From NCBI RefSeq assembly GCF_019448085.1, contig NZ_JAGFNZ010000007.1, forward strand, positions 1-64,000: 64,000 nt of DNA, in the 5' to 3' direction. The position numbers were made by a program, and so were the translations under genes. This document shows, one piece after another, positions 34,210-43,660 of the stretch. Each line of letters begins with the position of its first letter. The stretch's first letter is position 1. The notes under the pieces are model-generated. The model worked only from the letters and a program-made list of their open reading frames with translations. It ran no database searches and was not told where the DNA came from. Source of the stretch: Caproiciproducens faecalis (GTDB lineage: Bacteria > Bacillota > Clostridia > Oscillospirales > Acutalibacteraceae).

Positions 34210-35349
34210 ATGGATTTCGTACTTAGCAAAGAACACCAAATGATCCGCACTCTGTACAAAGAGTTTGCGGAAAATGAAATAAAACCTCTTGCCCAGGAGC
34301 TGGACGAAGAAGAGCGCTTCCCTGTAGAGACAGTTGAAAAACTGCACAAATACGGTTTTCTGGGAATTCCTTTCCCGAAGGAATACGGCGGCCAGGGCTG
34401 CGATACTCTTGCATATGTTATGTGCATTGAAGAAGTCGCTAAGGTCTGCGGCACTACAAGCGTTGTAATTTCCGGACATACTTCTTTGGGTGCTGCGCCG
34501 ATTCTGAAATACGGCACACCGGAACAGATTGAAAAGTATTTTGTTCCGCTTGCAAAAGGCGATAAATTAGGCGCGTTTGCTCTGACTGAGCCAAACGCCG
34601 GTACTGACGCTTCCATGCAGCAGACAAAAGCTGTTCTGGACGGTGACCACTATGTACTGAACGGCAGCAAAATCTTTATTACAAACGCCGGTTATGCCGA
34701 TACCTATATTATTATTGCAATGACTGACAAGAGCAAGGGAACAAAGGGCATTTCTGCGTTCATCGTAGAAAAAGACTTCCCGGGCTTCAGCGTTGGCAAG
34801 AAAGAAAAGAAAATGGGTATCCGCGGTTCTTCTACCTGCGAACTCATCTTTGAAAACTGCATCGTTCCGAAGGAAAACCTGCTCGGCAAAGAGGGCAAGG
34901 GCTTTGGAATTGCTATGAACACACTCGACGGCGGCCGTATTGGTATCGCTGCTCAGGCTTTAGGCCTTGCAGAAGGTGCTTACGAAGAAACCATTAAGTA
35001 TGTGAAAGAAAGAAAGCAGTTTGGCAGACCTCTGGCCAAATTCCAGAACACACAGTTCCAGCTTGCAGATATGGCAACAAAGATCAAGGCGGCACAGATG
35101 CTTGTTTATCGTGCGGCGATGGCAAAGGACACACAGAAGGTTTATTCTGAAGAAGCTGCAATGGCAAAGCTTTTTGCCGCTGAAGTTGCAATGGAAGTTA
35201 CAACGAAAGCAGTTCAGCTTCATGGCGGTTATGGTTACACGAGAGAATATCCAGTTGAGCGCATGATGCGTGATGCCAAAATCACCGAGATCTACGAAGG
35301 TACCAGCGAAGTTCAGCGCATGGTTATTTCTGGTAACGAACTCAAATAA
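34210..35349 (+). CDS. bcd: short-chain acyl-CoA dehydrogenase (butyryl-CoA dehydrogenase type)
   Basis: A 379-residue FAD enzyme with the three acyl-CoA dehydrogenase domains, the flavin motif LTEPNAGTDAS, and the catalytic base glutamate in IYEGTSE (about 366). In this operon it works in reverse, reducing crotonyl-CoA or hexenoyl-CoA. With EtfAB, encoded next, it should form the bifurcating complex that also reduces ferredoxin. The bifurcating behaviour is known for clostridial homologues and inferred here. Confidence 0.94.
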   Translation: MDFVLSKEHQMIRTLYKEFAENEIKPLAQELDEEERFPVETVEKLHKYGFLGIPFPKEYGGQGCDTLAYVMCIEEVAKVCGTTSVVISGHTSLGAAPILKYGTPEQIEKYFVPLAKGDKLGAFALTEPNAGTDASMQQTKAVLDGDHYVLNGSKIFITNAGYADTYIIIAMTDKSKGTKGISAFIVEKDFPGFSVGKKEKKMGIRGSSTCELIFENCIVPKENLLGKEGKGFGIAMNTLDGGRIGIAAQALGLAEGAYEETIKYVKERKQFGRPLAKFQNTQFQLADMATKIKAAQMLVYRAAMAKDTQKVYSEEAAMAKLFAAEVAMEVTTKAVQLHGGYGYTREYPVERMMRDAKITEIYEGTSEVQRMVISGNELK

Positions 35350-35378
35350 CGATAAAAGCCCAAAAGGAGTGACAATTT

Positions 35379-36161
35379 TTGAATATTGTAGTTTGCATAA
35401 AACAAGTTCCAAACACCAATGAAGTTAAATTGGATCCGGTAACCGGTACTCTGATCCGTGAAGGCGTTCCCAGCATCATCAATCCTGATGACAAGGCCGG
35501 CCTGGAAGCGGCTCTCCGCTTAAAAGATCAGCTGGGCGCACACGTTACCGTTTTGTCCATGGGTCCGCCGCAGGCTGACGCTGCTCTGCGCGAAGCTCTT
35601 GCGATGGGCGCGGACGAAGCAATTCTGGTAACAGACAGAGCTTTCGGGGGCGCTGACACTCTGGCAACTTCCACTACGATTGCCGCAGCTCTTAAGACCC
35701 TTTCCTTTGACCTGATTATTACAGGACGTCAGGCAATCGATGGCGACACCGCACAGGTTGGCCCTCAAATTGCCGAGCATCTTGGGATTCCGAATGTCAG
35801 CTATGCAGAAGAACTCAAAGTTGACGGAGATTCCATTACTGTAAAACGTCAGTATGAAGACAGATACCATATTCTCAAGGTGAAAATGCCCTGCCTGATT
35901 ACTGCTTTGAGCGAATTGAATCAACCGCGCTACATGACCCCGGGCGGAATTTTTGATGCTTACAGAAGCAAGGAAGTCAAAACTCTTACCCGCGCAGATC
36001 TTGACGTGGATGACGCACAAATCGGATTAAAAGGCTCACCAACCAGAGTTGCACAGACATTTACAAAGAGCTTGAAGGCGGCGGGTCAGCTTGTAAACCT
36101 TGACCCACAGGAGTCGGCTGAGTATATGCTCGAGAAACTCAGAGAAAAATTCATTATATAG
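35379..36161 (+). CDS. etfB: electron transfer flavoprotein beta subunit
   Basis: A 260-residue ETF beta domain protein opening NIVVCIKQVPNTNEVKLDP, with the nucleotide-binding loop and the ETF beta signature (VKRQYEDRYHILKVKMPCL, about residues 150-168). The start is TTG 35379, with AAAGGAG at 35362-35368. It pairs with EtfA to accept electrons from NADH and pass them to the acyl-CoA dehydrogenase and ferredoxin. Confidence 0.95.
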   Translation: MNIVVCIKQVPNTNEVKLDPVTGTLIREGVPSIINPDDKAGLEAALRLKDQLGAHVTVLSMGPPQADAALREALAMGADEAILVTDRAFGGADTLATSTTIAAALKTLSFDLIITGRQAIDGDTAQVGPQIAEHLGIPNVSYAEELKVDGDSITVKRQYEDRYHILKVKMPCLITALSELNQPRYMTPGGIFDAYRSKEVKTLTRADLDVDDAQIGLKGSPTRVAQTFTKSLKAAGQLVNLDPQESAEYMLEKLREKFII

Positions 36162-36179
36162 TTGAAAGTGGTGAGCAAA

Positions 36180-37199
36180 ATGGATATTCAAGAATATAAG
36201 GGCGTATTTATTTTCGTACAGCAGGTCGACAACAAAATAGCCGGTGTTTCTTTTGAACTTCTCGGAAAAGCCAAAGAGCTTGCAAAAGACATGGAAACAG
36301 AAGTGACCGCTGTTTTGCTTGGTTATAATGTATCCGGCCTTTGCAAAGAGCTGGCCAGCCACGGTGCTGACAAAATCATCATGGTTGATAACAAAGCTCT
36401 TGAGGTTTATTCTACAGAACCGTATGCACACAGCATGTATCATGTCATTGAGAAATATAAGCCGGCAGTAGTCCTTTACGGCGCGACCGCAATTGGCCGT
36501 GACCTTGCTCCGCGCGTATCTGCCAGAGTAAAGACCGGTCTGACTGCTGACTGCACAAAGCTGGAAGTCGCAACCGACGGTACTAAGAACCTGATGATGA
36601 CTCGTCCGGCGTTCGGCGGCAACATCATGGCAACTATTCTTTGCCCTGAAAACCGTCCGCAGATGGCTACCGTTCGTCCCGGCGTTATGCAGAAGATTAA
36701 GCCGATCGAAGGTGCAGAGGTTCCGGTTGAAAAGTATGATCTTGAAATTGGCGCGGATCATCAGAACGTTGAGATCGTTGATATCATCAAAAAGGTATCC
36801 AATAAAATGGATATTCAGGATGCGAAGATCCTTGTTTCCGGCGGCCGCGGCATGGGCTGCCCCGAGAATTTTGCCCTGCTCAAGGATTTGGCAGACGCAC
36901 TTGGCGGCACCGTCAGCTCCTCCAGAGCATGTGTTGATGCCGGTTGGGTGGAAAAAGATATTCAAGTTGGCCAGACAGGTAAGACGGTTCGTCCGAACCT
37001 TTACATTGCCTGCGGTATTTCCGGTGCTATTCAGCACCTTGCCGGCATGGAAGAGTCCGACGTGATTATTGCAATCAACAAGGACGAAACCGCTCCGATC
37101 TTCGAAGTAGCCGACTACGGCGTTGTCGGAGATGTTACGAAAATTCTTCCTCTGTTTACAGAAGAAGTCAAAAAGGCAATGGCTGCCCGTAACGACTAA
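36180..37199 (+). CDS. etfA: electron transfer flavoprotein alpha subunit
   Basis: A 339-residue protein with an N-terminal ETF domain and the C-terminal FAD domain (SGGRGMGCPENF, then GQTGKTVRPNLYIACGISGAIQH). ATG 36180 is chosen over TTG 36162 because GTGGTGAGC sits in front and the shorter N-terminus matches the family. It is the last gene of the operon and is followed by a terminator. Confidence 0.95.
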   Translation: MDIQEYKGVFIFVQQVDNKIAGVSFELLGKAKELAKDMETEVTAVLLGYNVSGLCKELASHGADKIIMVDNKALEVYSTEPYAHSMYHVIEKYKPAVVLYGATAIGRDLAPRVSARVKTGLTADCTKLEVATDGTKNLMMTRPAFGGNIMATILCPENRPQMATVRPGVMQKIKPIEGAEVPVEKYDLEIGADHQNVEIVDIIKKVSNKMDIQDAKILVSGGRGMGCPENFALLKDLADALGGTVSSSRACVDAGWVEKDIQVGQTGKTVRPNLYIACGISGAIQHLAGMEESDVIIAINKDETAPIFEVADYGVVGDVTKILPLFTEEVKKAMAARND

Positions 37200-37211
37200 T
37201 CAGCATTTCTA

Positions 37212-37248
37212 AAAAGACTCCGTGTTGCGCAGCACGGAGTCTTTTTTA
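37212..37248 (+). terminator. terminator of thl-etfA operon
   Basis: A perfect 13-bp stem AAAAGACTCCGTG / CACGGAGTCTTTT with an 8-base loop, then further T. Confidence 0.92.
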
Positions 37249-37323
37249 TTTGTATATATTGTGAGGTATGTATATAATAACAGCTCCCGGTTTTTGAACG
37301 GAACCAGTAAAAAAACAGACATT

Positions 37324-37369
37324 GAAAAAAAGCCTCTCATCGTAGGATAATTCAACTACGATGAGAGGC
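37324..37369 (-). terminator. terminator of CoA-transferase gene
   Basis: A perfect 14-bp stem (37332-37345 with 37356-37369). The A-run at 37325-37331 is a T-run on the minus strand. Confidence 0.9.
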
Positions 37370-37391
37370 CAATTTTATGAAAAGAAAGTGG

Positions 37392-38951
37392 TTATTTTTT
37401 TAAACCCATTTTTTCTTTTTTGAAAATTCTTACGTCCATTTCTTTTAGATCAGGGGCAATAATCGGTTTCATCGGCATATGTGCCAACACATCTTTTTCC
37501 AAATCAATGCCGGGCGCAATTTCCGTCAGCATAACACCGTCTTTGGTGAGCTTAAATACGGCGCGCTCCGTAATGTACATAACGGGAAGATTGTTTTTGA
37601 CAGCCGTTTTCACACTGAAAGTAATATGTTCCACGCTCTCACGGAATTTATTGACGCTGCCTTCCTGTAAAATATGCAGTTTTCCGTCTTTTACTTCCGT
37701 CTTCAGGCCGTTTGCCGTGAAGGTGCCGCAGAAAAATACCTGTTTGGAATTTTGGGAAATATCGATGAATCCGCCGCACCCGGGCAGCTTCGCTCCGAAT
37801 TTGGACACATTTACATTGCCTTCCTTATCAGATTCGGCGAAACCCAAAAAGGCCTGATCCAGTCCGCCGCCCTGATAGAAATCGAACATAGAGGGCATAG
37901 AAATGATGGAATCAGGATTTAAACTGACGCCGAAGTCAATGCTGCTTTGTGGGTTGCCGCCAAAAATACCGGATTCCACAGTTAAGGCAAATTTGTTGGT
38001 GATGCCTTCTTCCAAAGCGACGGAAGAGATATATTCCGGGATACCGATGCCAAGGTTGACAACGCTGCCGTCCTTCAGTTCCATAGCCGCGCGGCGTGCA
38101 ATGATTTTCTTGTTGTTCAGTGGGGCAGGGGTGAACTCGCTCGATCCAATACGGTGTTCACCGGAGAAACCGGGGTTATACTGAGTGCCGTAATTCTGCA
38201 TATGATATTTCATATCGCTGACAACCACCACAGCGTCTACCAGAACACCGGGAATTTCAACCTTTTGCGGGTCCAGGGATCCTGCCTTTACAACGCGTTC
38301 AACCTGAACAATCACAGTGCCGCCGGAATTCTTGCAGGCCTGCGCGACCGCGAGTGTTTCCGTACGAACACCTTCGCGTTCTATGGAGATGTTCCCGTTT
38401 TCATCCGCGTAAGTACCACCCAGAATGGCGAAATCAACCGGGTGTGTCTTATAAAACAGATATTCTTTCCCGTCAATTTCCATCAGGCTGACCAAGTCTT
38501 CCGCTTCGCGTGTAAGGGGATTTAGCTTGCCGCCCAAACTGCGCGGGTCAACAAAAGTACCCAGACCAACCTGAGAGATCGTTCCAGGCTTGTGTGCCGC
38601 CGTGTCGCGGAACATATGCGTGGTAACGCCCTGAGGGAAGTCATATGCCAGAATTTTGTTGTCGATGACCAGTTTGCCGAGTTTCGGCGCCATCCCCCAG
38701 TGGCCGCCGATTCCCCGGCGCACCAAGCCCTCGTGGGCTAAATGGTTCAGCCCTTTGGTTTTTCCGTCGCCCTGCGCGGCGCAAAATAGCAGGGTAAGGT
38801 TATTCGGTTTTCCGGTCTCCAGAAACCGATTTTCGATTTCCATTGCAATTTCCTCAGCAACTGAGGCGCCCATGAATCCATTGGTTGCGAAATTAATATT
38901 ATTTGGCACCAGATCGGCCGCTTGCCGTGCAGTCAATATCTTTACAGCCAT
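37392..38951 (-). CDS. family I acyl-CoA:acetate/propionate CoA-transferase
   Basis: A 519-residue fused alpha-beta CoA-transferase of the propionate/lactate CoA-transferase group (COG4670). It has an N-terminal half with the glycine-rich GGHWGMAPKLG loop and a C-terminal half with NLGIGIPEYIS and the catalytic Glu326 in VESG. Such enzymes move CoA between acyl-CoA and acetate, propionate or lactate. Facing the thl-etfA operon, it could release butyrate or caproate and regenerate acetyl-CoA. The exact acyl partner cannot be read from sequence. CGGAGG lies just upstream of the ATG on the minus strand. Confidence 0.9.
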   Translation of the reverse strand: MAVKILTARQAADLVPNNINFATNGFMGASVAEEIAMEIENRFLETGKPNNLTLLFCAAQGDGKTKGLNHLAHEGLVRRGIGGHWGMAPKLGKLVIDNKILAYDFPQGVTTHMFRDTAAHKPGTISQVGLGTFVDPRSLGGKLNPLTREAEDLVSLMEIDGKEYLFYKTHPVDFAILGGTYADENGNISIEREGVRTETLAVAQACKNSGGTVIVQVERVVKAGSLDPQKVEIPGVLVDAVVVVSDMKYHMQNYGTQYNPGFSGEHRIGSSEFTPAPLNNKKIIARRAAMELKDGSVVNLGIGIPEYISSVALEEGITNKFALTVESGIFGGNPQSSIDFGVSLNPDSIISMPSMFDFYQGGGLDQAFLGFAESDKEGNVNVSKFGAKLPGCGGFIDISQNSKQVFFCGTFTANGLKTEVKDGKLHILQEGSVNKFRESVEHITFSVKTAVKNNLPVMYITERAVFKLTKDGVMLTEIAPGIDLEKDVLAHMPMKPIIAPDLKEMDVRIFKKEKMGLKK

Positions 38952-38983
38952 ACTTCAATCCTCCGAAAAAATACTTTGTTAAT

Positions 38984-39011
38984 ATTATATCATTTTCATA
39001 AAAAATTACAA
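38984..39011 (-). promoter_or_regulatory. promoter of the CoA-transferase gene, with Rex-like half site
   Basis: Minus strand: TTGTAA (39011-39006), a 16-base spacer and TATAAT (38989-38984). A perfect Rex half site TTGTTAA (plus strand 38976-38982) overlaps the downstream edge, but the second half is poor. Confidence 0.55.
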
Positions 39012-39153
39012 GTTGCTTTATGCCGAAATATGTCTTTTTGTAGTGATTATCGTAAACGAATACAATATTTTGTAATACTGAAAAAAAGATTAACCCTATA
39101 AACATAGAATGTGTTAAAATTATCTTGATAAACAGAAAGCAGGTGAAATGTTC

Positions 39154-40182
39154 ATGATACATAGCAGCGCCAAAATCAAACTTTTATTACTGTGGAAGCT
39201 GCTGAAGGAATATTCCGATGACGAACACCCGGTTTCCGCGGTTGAACTGTGCCGACTTCTTGAACAGGAAGGAATAGAAACGGAGCGGAAATCTATTTAC
39301 CGCGATATTGATGTTTTGACGCACTTCGGAGTGGATATCGTTTATACACGTTCCCCGCGGCAGGGCTTTTTTATAGCCAAACGCGACTTCGAACTTGCCG
39401 AAGTCCGTCTGCTGATGGATGCTGTGCTGACGGCCCCGTTTATAACCAATAAAAAAACAGCCGAATTAACGGACAAGCTTTGTGGGCTTATCAGTTGTCA
39501 TCAGGCTGAAGCGGTTTTGAAACAAATCTATGTGGATCAGCGAGTAAAATTCGAAAATGAAGAAATCTATTACAATATTGATACGATCAATCGTGCGATA
39601 GCTCAACACAAAAAGCTCTCATTCTCTTACCATCATCGAGTAATCGTCAATCACAAAGCACAGCTGGATGACGGCAGAGAATTTATAATCAGCCCATATA
39701 CGCTTTTGTGGGCCAACGACAAATATTATCTGGCAGGAAATTACGAAAAATATGATACCGTAAGTAATTACCGGCTGGACCGGATGAAAAAAATTGCCCT
39801 GACATCTCAGGAAGCCCGTCCGTTCTATGAAGTCTGTGAGTATCGGGATCATTTTGATACCGCCGATTATTTAAGAAAAACATTCAATATGTTTAATGGG
39901 GAGCATGAATTCGTGGTCCTGAGGTGTTCCAACAGTCTGCTCGAAACGATTATTGACAAATTCGGCAGTGAAATCGAATTTTCCTGCCATGACAGCAACG
40001 CTTTTACAGTAAGAGCGTCCGTATGCGTCAGTGACGGCTTGATAGAGTGGCTGATGCAATACGGGGACAGAATCATGGTATTGTCACCGCAGACACTGAG
40101 AGACGAGATGCTCATGCGAATTGAAGCGGTGCATGACGTGTACGGAACTACGAAAAAAACATGTGTTCCACAAAAATTTTGA
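39154..40182 (+). CDS. WYL-domain transcriptional regulator (YafY/DeoR-like)
   Basis: About 342 residues with an N-terminal winged helix (about 5-65, KSIYRDIDVLTHFG), a WYL domain in the middle (about 150-215, ISPYTLLWANDKYYLAGNY) and a C-terminal extension (WCX, about 240-325). WYL proteins bind DNA and sense nucleotides or small ligands. The start is uncertain: ATG 39154 has AGGTG at a better distance than ATG 39148. It diverges from the CoA-transferase gene with about 200 bases between, so it may regulate that gene. Its 3' end overlaps mntP by 35 bases, tail to tail. Confidence 0.88.
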   Translation: MIHSSAKIKLLLLWKLLKEYSDDEHPVSAVELCRLLEQEGIETERKSIYRDIDVLTHFGVDIVYTRSPRQGFFIAKRDFELAEVRLLMDAVLTAPFITNKKTAELTDKLCGLISCHQAEAVLKQIYVDQRVKFENEEIYYNIDTINRAIAQHKKLSFSYHHRVIVNHKAQLDDGREFIISPYTLLWANDKYYLAGNYEKYDTVSNYRLDRMKKIALTSQEARPFYEVCEYRDHFDTADYLRKTFNMFNGEHEFVVLRCSNSLLETIIDKFGSEIEFSCHDSNAFTVRASVCVSDGLIEWLMQYGDRIMVLSPQTLRDEMLMRIEAVHDVYGTTKKTCVPQKF

Positions 40183-40735
40183 TGCCGATTCCTGTCAGGA
40201 CTACTCCGCCAAACAGCTCCGCTTTTGATGTTAGCAGCTTACCGAAATTTTTCCCAATGTAAACACCTGCCAGACAAAGAAAAAATGTAACGGCGCCGAT
40301 GATTCCTACGGACAAAGCCATTGCCGCACCCGTTCTGGCACCCACTGCAGACGGAAGAATGATTCCGGTTGCCAGCGCATCAATACTCGTTGCGACCGAG
40401 AGTGTCATCAGTGTTTTAAAACTGATGTCGTTTTGCTTTTGACCGGCATTTCTTTCTTCCGGCTCTTTCGCTGACTCCACCATCATTCTGATTCCCAGGT
40501 AGGAAAGAAGAATGAAAGCGACCCAGTGGTCCACGGTACTGATGAAGCTTTCGCCCGCCTTCCCAACCAGCCAGCCAAGCATGGGCATAACCGCCTGAAA
40601 GAGTCCGAAACTGAGGGCAAGTTTTAACGAAAATTTCGGGGTTACCTTTCGAACGGTTGCTCCATTCGTAATACTAACCGCAAGTGCATCCATGGCAAGG
40701 CCTAAAGCAATGCCCACCAATGAAATAAAATCCAT
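40148..40735 (-). CDS. mntP: manganese efflux pump MntP
   Basis: A 195-residue membrane protein of six segments in two repeats, each with the acidic metal motif: AMDALAVSI near residue 16 and ATSIDALATG near 115. MntP exports Mn2+. AGGAAAA precedes ATG 40735. I do not see a yybP-ykoY manganese riboswitch in the short upstream region. The gene ends inside the WYL regulator gene on the other strand. Confidence 0.94.
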   Translation of the reverse strand: MDFISLVGIALGLAMDALAVSITNGATVRKVTPKFSLKLALSFGLFQAVMPMLGWLVGKAGESFISTVDHWVAFILLSYLGIRMMVESAKEPEERNAGQKQNDISFKTLMTLSVATSIDALATGIILPSAVGARTGAAMALSVGIIGAVTFFLCLAGVYIGKNFGKLLTSKAELFGGVVLTGIGIKIFVEHMFFS

Positions 40736-40858
40736 GGTTTTCCTCCGAATCTAAAAAAGACATGAATATTATCATACCTTTTTCTTGAGATAATGTCAAT
40801 CAGCAAGGATAGACAAGTTTTCAGTTTAACGCGGTATTAATTTAATATCTTAAATCAA

Positions 40859-40887
40859 TTGAGTTTCCATATAAGGCATGATAAAAT
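40859..40887 (+). promoter_or_regulatory. candidate promoter of hisHF
   Basis: TTGAGT (40859-40864) and TAAAAT (40882-40887) with a 17-base spacer, 35 bases upstream of hisH. Confidence 0.6.
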
Positions 40888-40922
40888 ATAGGTAATAACT
40901 TCGTTGAAAAGGAAAATGTGCT

Positions 40923-41534
40923 ATGATTGCTGTGATTGATTACGGTGCCGGAAATCTGCAGAGCGTTGTAAAGGCTTTTCATTATATAGGCTGTGATGTT
41001 CATGTCACGGCAGATAAAGAAGAACTGAAAAATGCTTCTGCCGCTGTTTTGCCCGGGGTCGGTGCGTTTGGCGACGCGATGGGCTGTCTGAAAAAAAACG
41101 ATTTTGTGAACCCGGTGCTGGATTTTATAGAGAGCGGAAAGCCATTTTTCGGTATTTGTTTGGGTTTGCAGCTCCTTTTTGAAGAAAGCGAAGAGACTCC
41201 CGGAATAAGCGGTCTGGGCGTTCTCAAAGGAAAAATTCTAAAAATCCCGGCAGAGACAGGGTTGAAAATTCCTCATATCGGATGGAATTCTCTTTCCGTA
41301 AAAGAGAACACAGGACTTTTTCAAAATCTGGAACCCGATCCCTATGTGTATTTTGTCCATTCTTTCTATCTGAAAGCGGAAAATTCGGAGGTCGTTTCCT
41401 CCACCGCCGAATACGGCGTTACCATTGACGCATCCGTTCAGCACGGCAATCTTTTTGCAACCCAGTTTCACCCGGAAAAAAGCGGGAAAACCGGTTTGCA
41501 GATGCTCAAAAATTTTGTTGCGCTTATTCCTTAA
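40923..41534 (+). CDS. hisH: imidazole glycerol phosphate synthase glutaminase subunit
   Basis: A 203-residue class I glutamine amidotransferase. The nucleophile cysteine lies in [10 protein letters not shown] (about residue 79), and the His-Glu pair in QFHPEKSG (about 181-183). It releases ammonia from glutamine and passes it to HisF for the histidine and AICAR-forming step. hisF follows after 22 bases. No other histidine gene is in the window. Confidence 0.96.
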   Translation: MIAVIDYGAGNLQSVVKAFHYIGCDVHVTADKEELKNASAAVLPGVGAFGDAMGCLKKNDFVNPVLDFIESGKPFFGICLGLQLLFEESEETPGISGLGVLKGKILKIPAETGLKIPHIGWNSLSVKENTGLFQNLEPDPYVYFVHSFYLKAENSEVVSSTAEYGVTIDASVQHGNLFATQFHPEKSGKTGLQMLKNFVALIP

Positions 41535-41556
41535 ATTTTGTCCGGAGGTCAGAATT

Positions 41557-42315
41557 ATGTATGCAAAACGGATTATACCCTGTCTGGATGTAAACGGCGG
41601 CCGGGTTGTAAAGGGAACTTCCTTTCTTAATCTGCGCGATGCAGGCGACCCGGTCGAAGCTGCCGTCGAGTACGACAGACAAGGGGCGGACGAGCTTGTG
41701 CTGCTGGATATCACCGCATCGTCTGAGGCTCGGGGTATTATGCTGAATATTGTCAGCAAGGTTGCCGATCAGATCTTTATCCCGTTTACGGTTGGCGGCG
41801 GAATCAGGACAGTGGATGATTTTACTGCTTTGCTGCGAGCAGGTGCAGATAAGGTTTCCGTCAATTCTGCCGCGCTGAATCGTCCTGCCATCATCAGTGA
41901 GGCCGCGGAAAAGTTCGGGAGCCAGTGCGTTGTGTGTGCCATTGACGCAAAACGAAGGGGAGAAAGCGGCTGGACTGTTTATCAGAACGGAGGCCGCATC
42001 GATACAGGAAAAGACGCCGTGGAATGGGCTGTGGAGGCAGCACGTCTGGGCGCGGGGGAGATCCTTCTGACCAGCATGGATTGCGACGGCGTAAAAAACG
42101 GTTATGACCTTGAATTGACTGCGGCAATTTCGCAGCTTGTAAATATTCCGGTGATTGCATCCGGCGGTGCGGGAAAGCTGGAGCATTTTTACGATGCATT
42201 TACCACGGGAAAAGCGGACGCGGTTCTGGCGGCTTCACTTTTCCATTTCGGGGAAATCACGATTCCGGAACTGAAAACGTATCTGTCGCAAAAGGGAATT
42301 TCCGTCAGACAGTAA
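41557..42315 (+). CDS. hisF: imidazole glycerol phosphate synthase cyclase subunit
   Basis: A 252-residue TIM barrel. It starts [17 protein letters not shown] with the catalytic Asp, and has [10 protein letters not shown], the second catalytic Asp in [15 protein letters not shown] and the phosphate loop ASGGAG. It joins ammonia from HisH to PRFAR to give imidazole glycerol phosphate and AICAR. GGAGGT at 41544-41549 supports ATG 41557. Confidence 0.97.
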   Translation: MYAKRIIPCLDVNGGRVVKGTSFLNLRDAGDPVEAAVEYDRQGADELVLLDITASSEARGIMLNIVSKVADQIFIPFTVGGGIRTVDDFTALLRAGADKVSVNSAALNRPAIISEAAEKFGSQCVVCAIDAKRRGESGWTVYQNGGRIDTGKDAVEWAVEAARLGAGEILLTSMDCDGVKNGYDLELTAAISQLVNIPVIASGGAGKLEHFYDAFTTGKADAVLAASLFHFGEITIPELKTYLSQKGISVRQ

Positions 42316-42319
42316 ATTT

Positions 42320-42349
42320 GAGGCTGAATTTGATTCAGCCTCATTTTTT
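42320..42349 (+). terminator. terminator of hisHF
   Basis: GAGGCTGAA / TTCAGCCTC stem with a 5-base loop, followed by ATTTTTTA. Confidence 0.9.
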
Positions 42350-42406
42350 ATGGATAGAACCTCATCTTTTGGCATAAGAATTACTAATAAATTGGAGGTG
42401 CTGGAG

Positions 42407-43555
42407 ATGAAGTTAAAAAAATTGTCGGCATGCTTCCTTGTGGTTCTGATGATAATCTCAGTTTTACCGGTGAAAGCGGCTGCACTGTCCGACACGGAGG
42501 TGAAAGCCCCTTCAGCCGTACTGATGGAGTCACAGACCGGAAAAATACTTTATGAAAAGAATTCGCATGAAAAGCGGCCCTGTGCATCCATTACCAAGGT
42601 GATGACCTTGGTTCTTGTAATGGAAGCGCTTGATTCCGGTAAGATCAAACTCACTGATATGGTGTCTGCAAGCGAACACGCGGCATCCATGGGCGGTTCA
42701 GACATTTGGCTGAAGCCGGGGGAGACCATGACGGTGGACGACATGCTGAAAGCGACGGTAGTCGCCAGTGCGAATGACGCTGCCGTGGCTTTGGCAGAGT
42801 ATGTTTCCGGCAGTGAGGATGAGTTTTTACAGCAGATGAATCAGAAGGCAAAGGCTCTGGGCATGAAGGATACCGTTTTTAAAAACTGCAACGGCCTTGA
42901 TGAAGACGGACACGTTACTTCCGCGTATGACGTAGCGCTGATGTCCCGTGAACTGATTAAACATACAAAAATCTTTGATTATACGAAAATCTGGATGGAA
43001 AATATCCGCGACGGCAAAACACAGCTTGTCAATACCAATAAACTGCTGAAATCCTATAAGGGAATTACCGGGCTCAAAACCGGTACGACTGGTAAAGCGG
43101 GCAGCTGTATGACGGCAACCGCGGAGCGTGATAATGTGAAACTGATTGCGGTCGTGTTGGGCGCAGCCAATACGAAGGACCGTTTTTCAGCCGCATCCGT
43201 TTTGCTGGACAACGGCTTTGCCAACTGGTCGGTAACCTCTCCTGCTGTTCCTCTGGAAGCCGTGGCACCGGTTCCGGTCTTGAACGGGATGACCGATCAG
43301 GTTGAGACAACCGCTGAAACGGACGGCAGCATTCTGGTTCCGAAAGGAAAAGCCGGAGAGATCAAATACAGCGTCGCTTTCCAACCGGAAATTACGGCGC
43401 CCGTAACAAAAGGTCAGGTTGTGGGGAAAATTACCTGCAAACTCGGGGATGAGGTAGTAAAAGAATACAATATTTGTGCAAAAAATTCCGTTTCGCAAAT
43501 AACGTTTGCGTCGGCTTTTCGCCTTTTGGCAAAATATCTGCTAAAGATGCTTTGA
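42407..43555 (+). CDS. D-alanyl-D-alanine carboxypeptidase (DacF-like)
   Basis: A 382-residue class A penicillin-binding-type serine peptidase with signal peptide (about 1-28). The SxxK motif is in ASITKVMTL (about residue 63), the SxN motif in ASANDA (about 124) and the KTG motif in LKTGTTGKAGS (about 226). A C-terminal PBP5-like beta domain follows (about 285-370). It trims terminal D-Ala from peptidoglycan stem peptides. GGAGGTG precedes ATG 42407. A second homologue lies at 53463-54602. Confidence 0.93.
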   Translation: MKLKKLSACFLVVLMIISVLPVKAAALSDTEVKAPSAVLMESQTGKILYEKNSHEKRPCASITKVMTLVLVMEALDSGKIKLTDMVSASEHAASMGGSDIWLKPGETMTVDDMLKATVVASANDAAVALAEYVSGSEDEFLQQMNQKAKALGMKDTVFKNCNGLDEDGHVTSAYDVALMSRELIKHTKIFDYTKIWMENIRDGKTQLVNTNKLLKSYKGITGLKTGTTGKAGSCMTATAERDNVKLIAVVLGAANTKDRFSAASVLLDNGFANWSVTSPAVPLEAVAPVPVLNGMTDQVETTAETDGSILVPKGKAGEIKYSVAFQPEITAPVTKGQVVGKITCKLGDEVVKEYNICAKNSVSQITFASAFRLLAKYLLKML

Positions 43556-43660
43556 ATAGAAATTATGAAATAATTATAAAATATAGTGCTCCTCCTTGCA
43601 AATGATGCCAATATATTGTAATATAATCATATAGAAGGTATCATTTAGGAGGAAACTAAA

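Noticed and set aside
36036-37037. Open frame of 333 codons opposite etfA/etfB
   Set aside because: Antisense to two firmly identified genes, crossing their junction; no start signal or family resemblance.
40736-40922. Possible manganese riboswitch upstream of mntP
   Set aside because: The divergent spacer is short and the yybP-ykoY conserved loops are not present.
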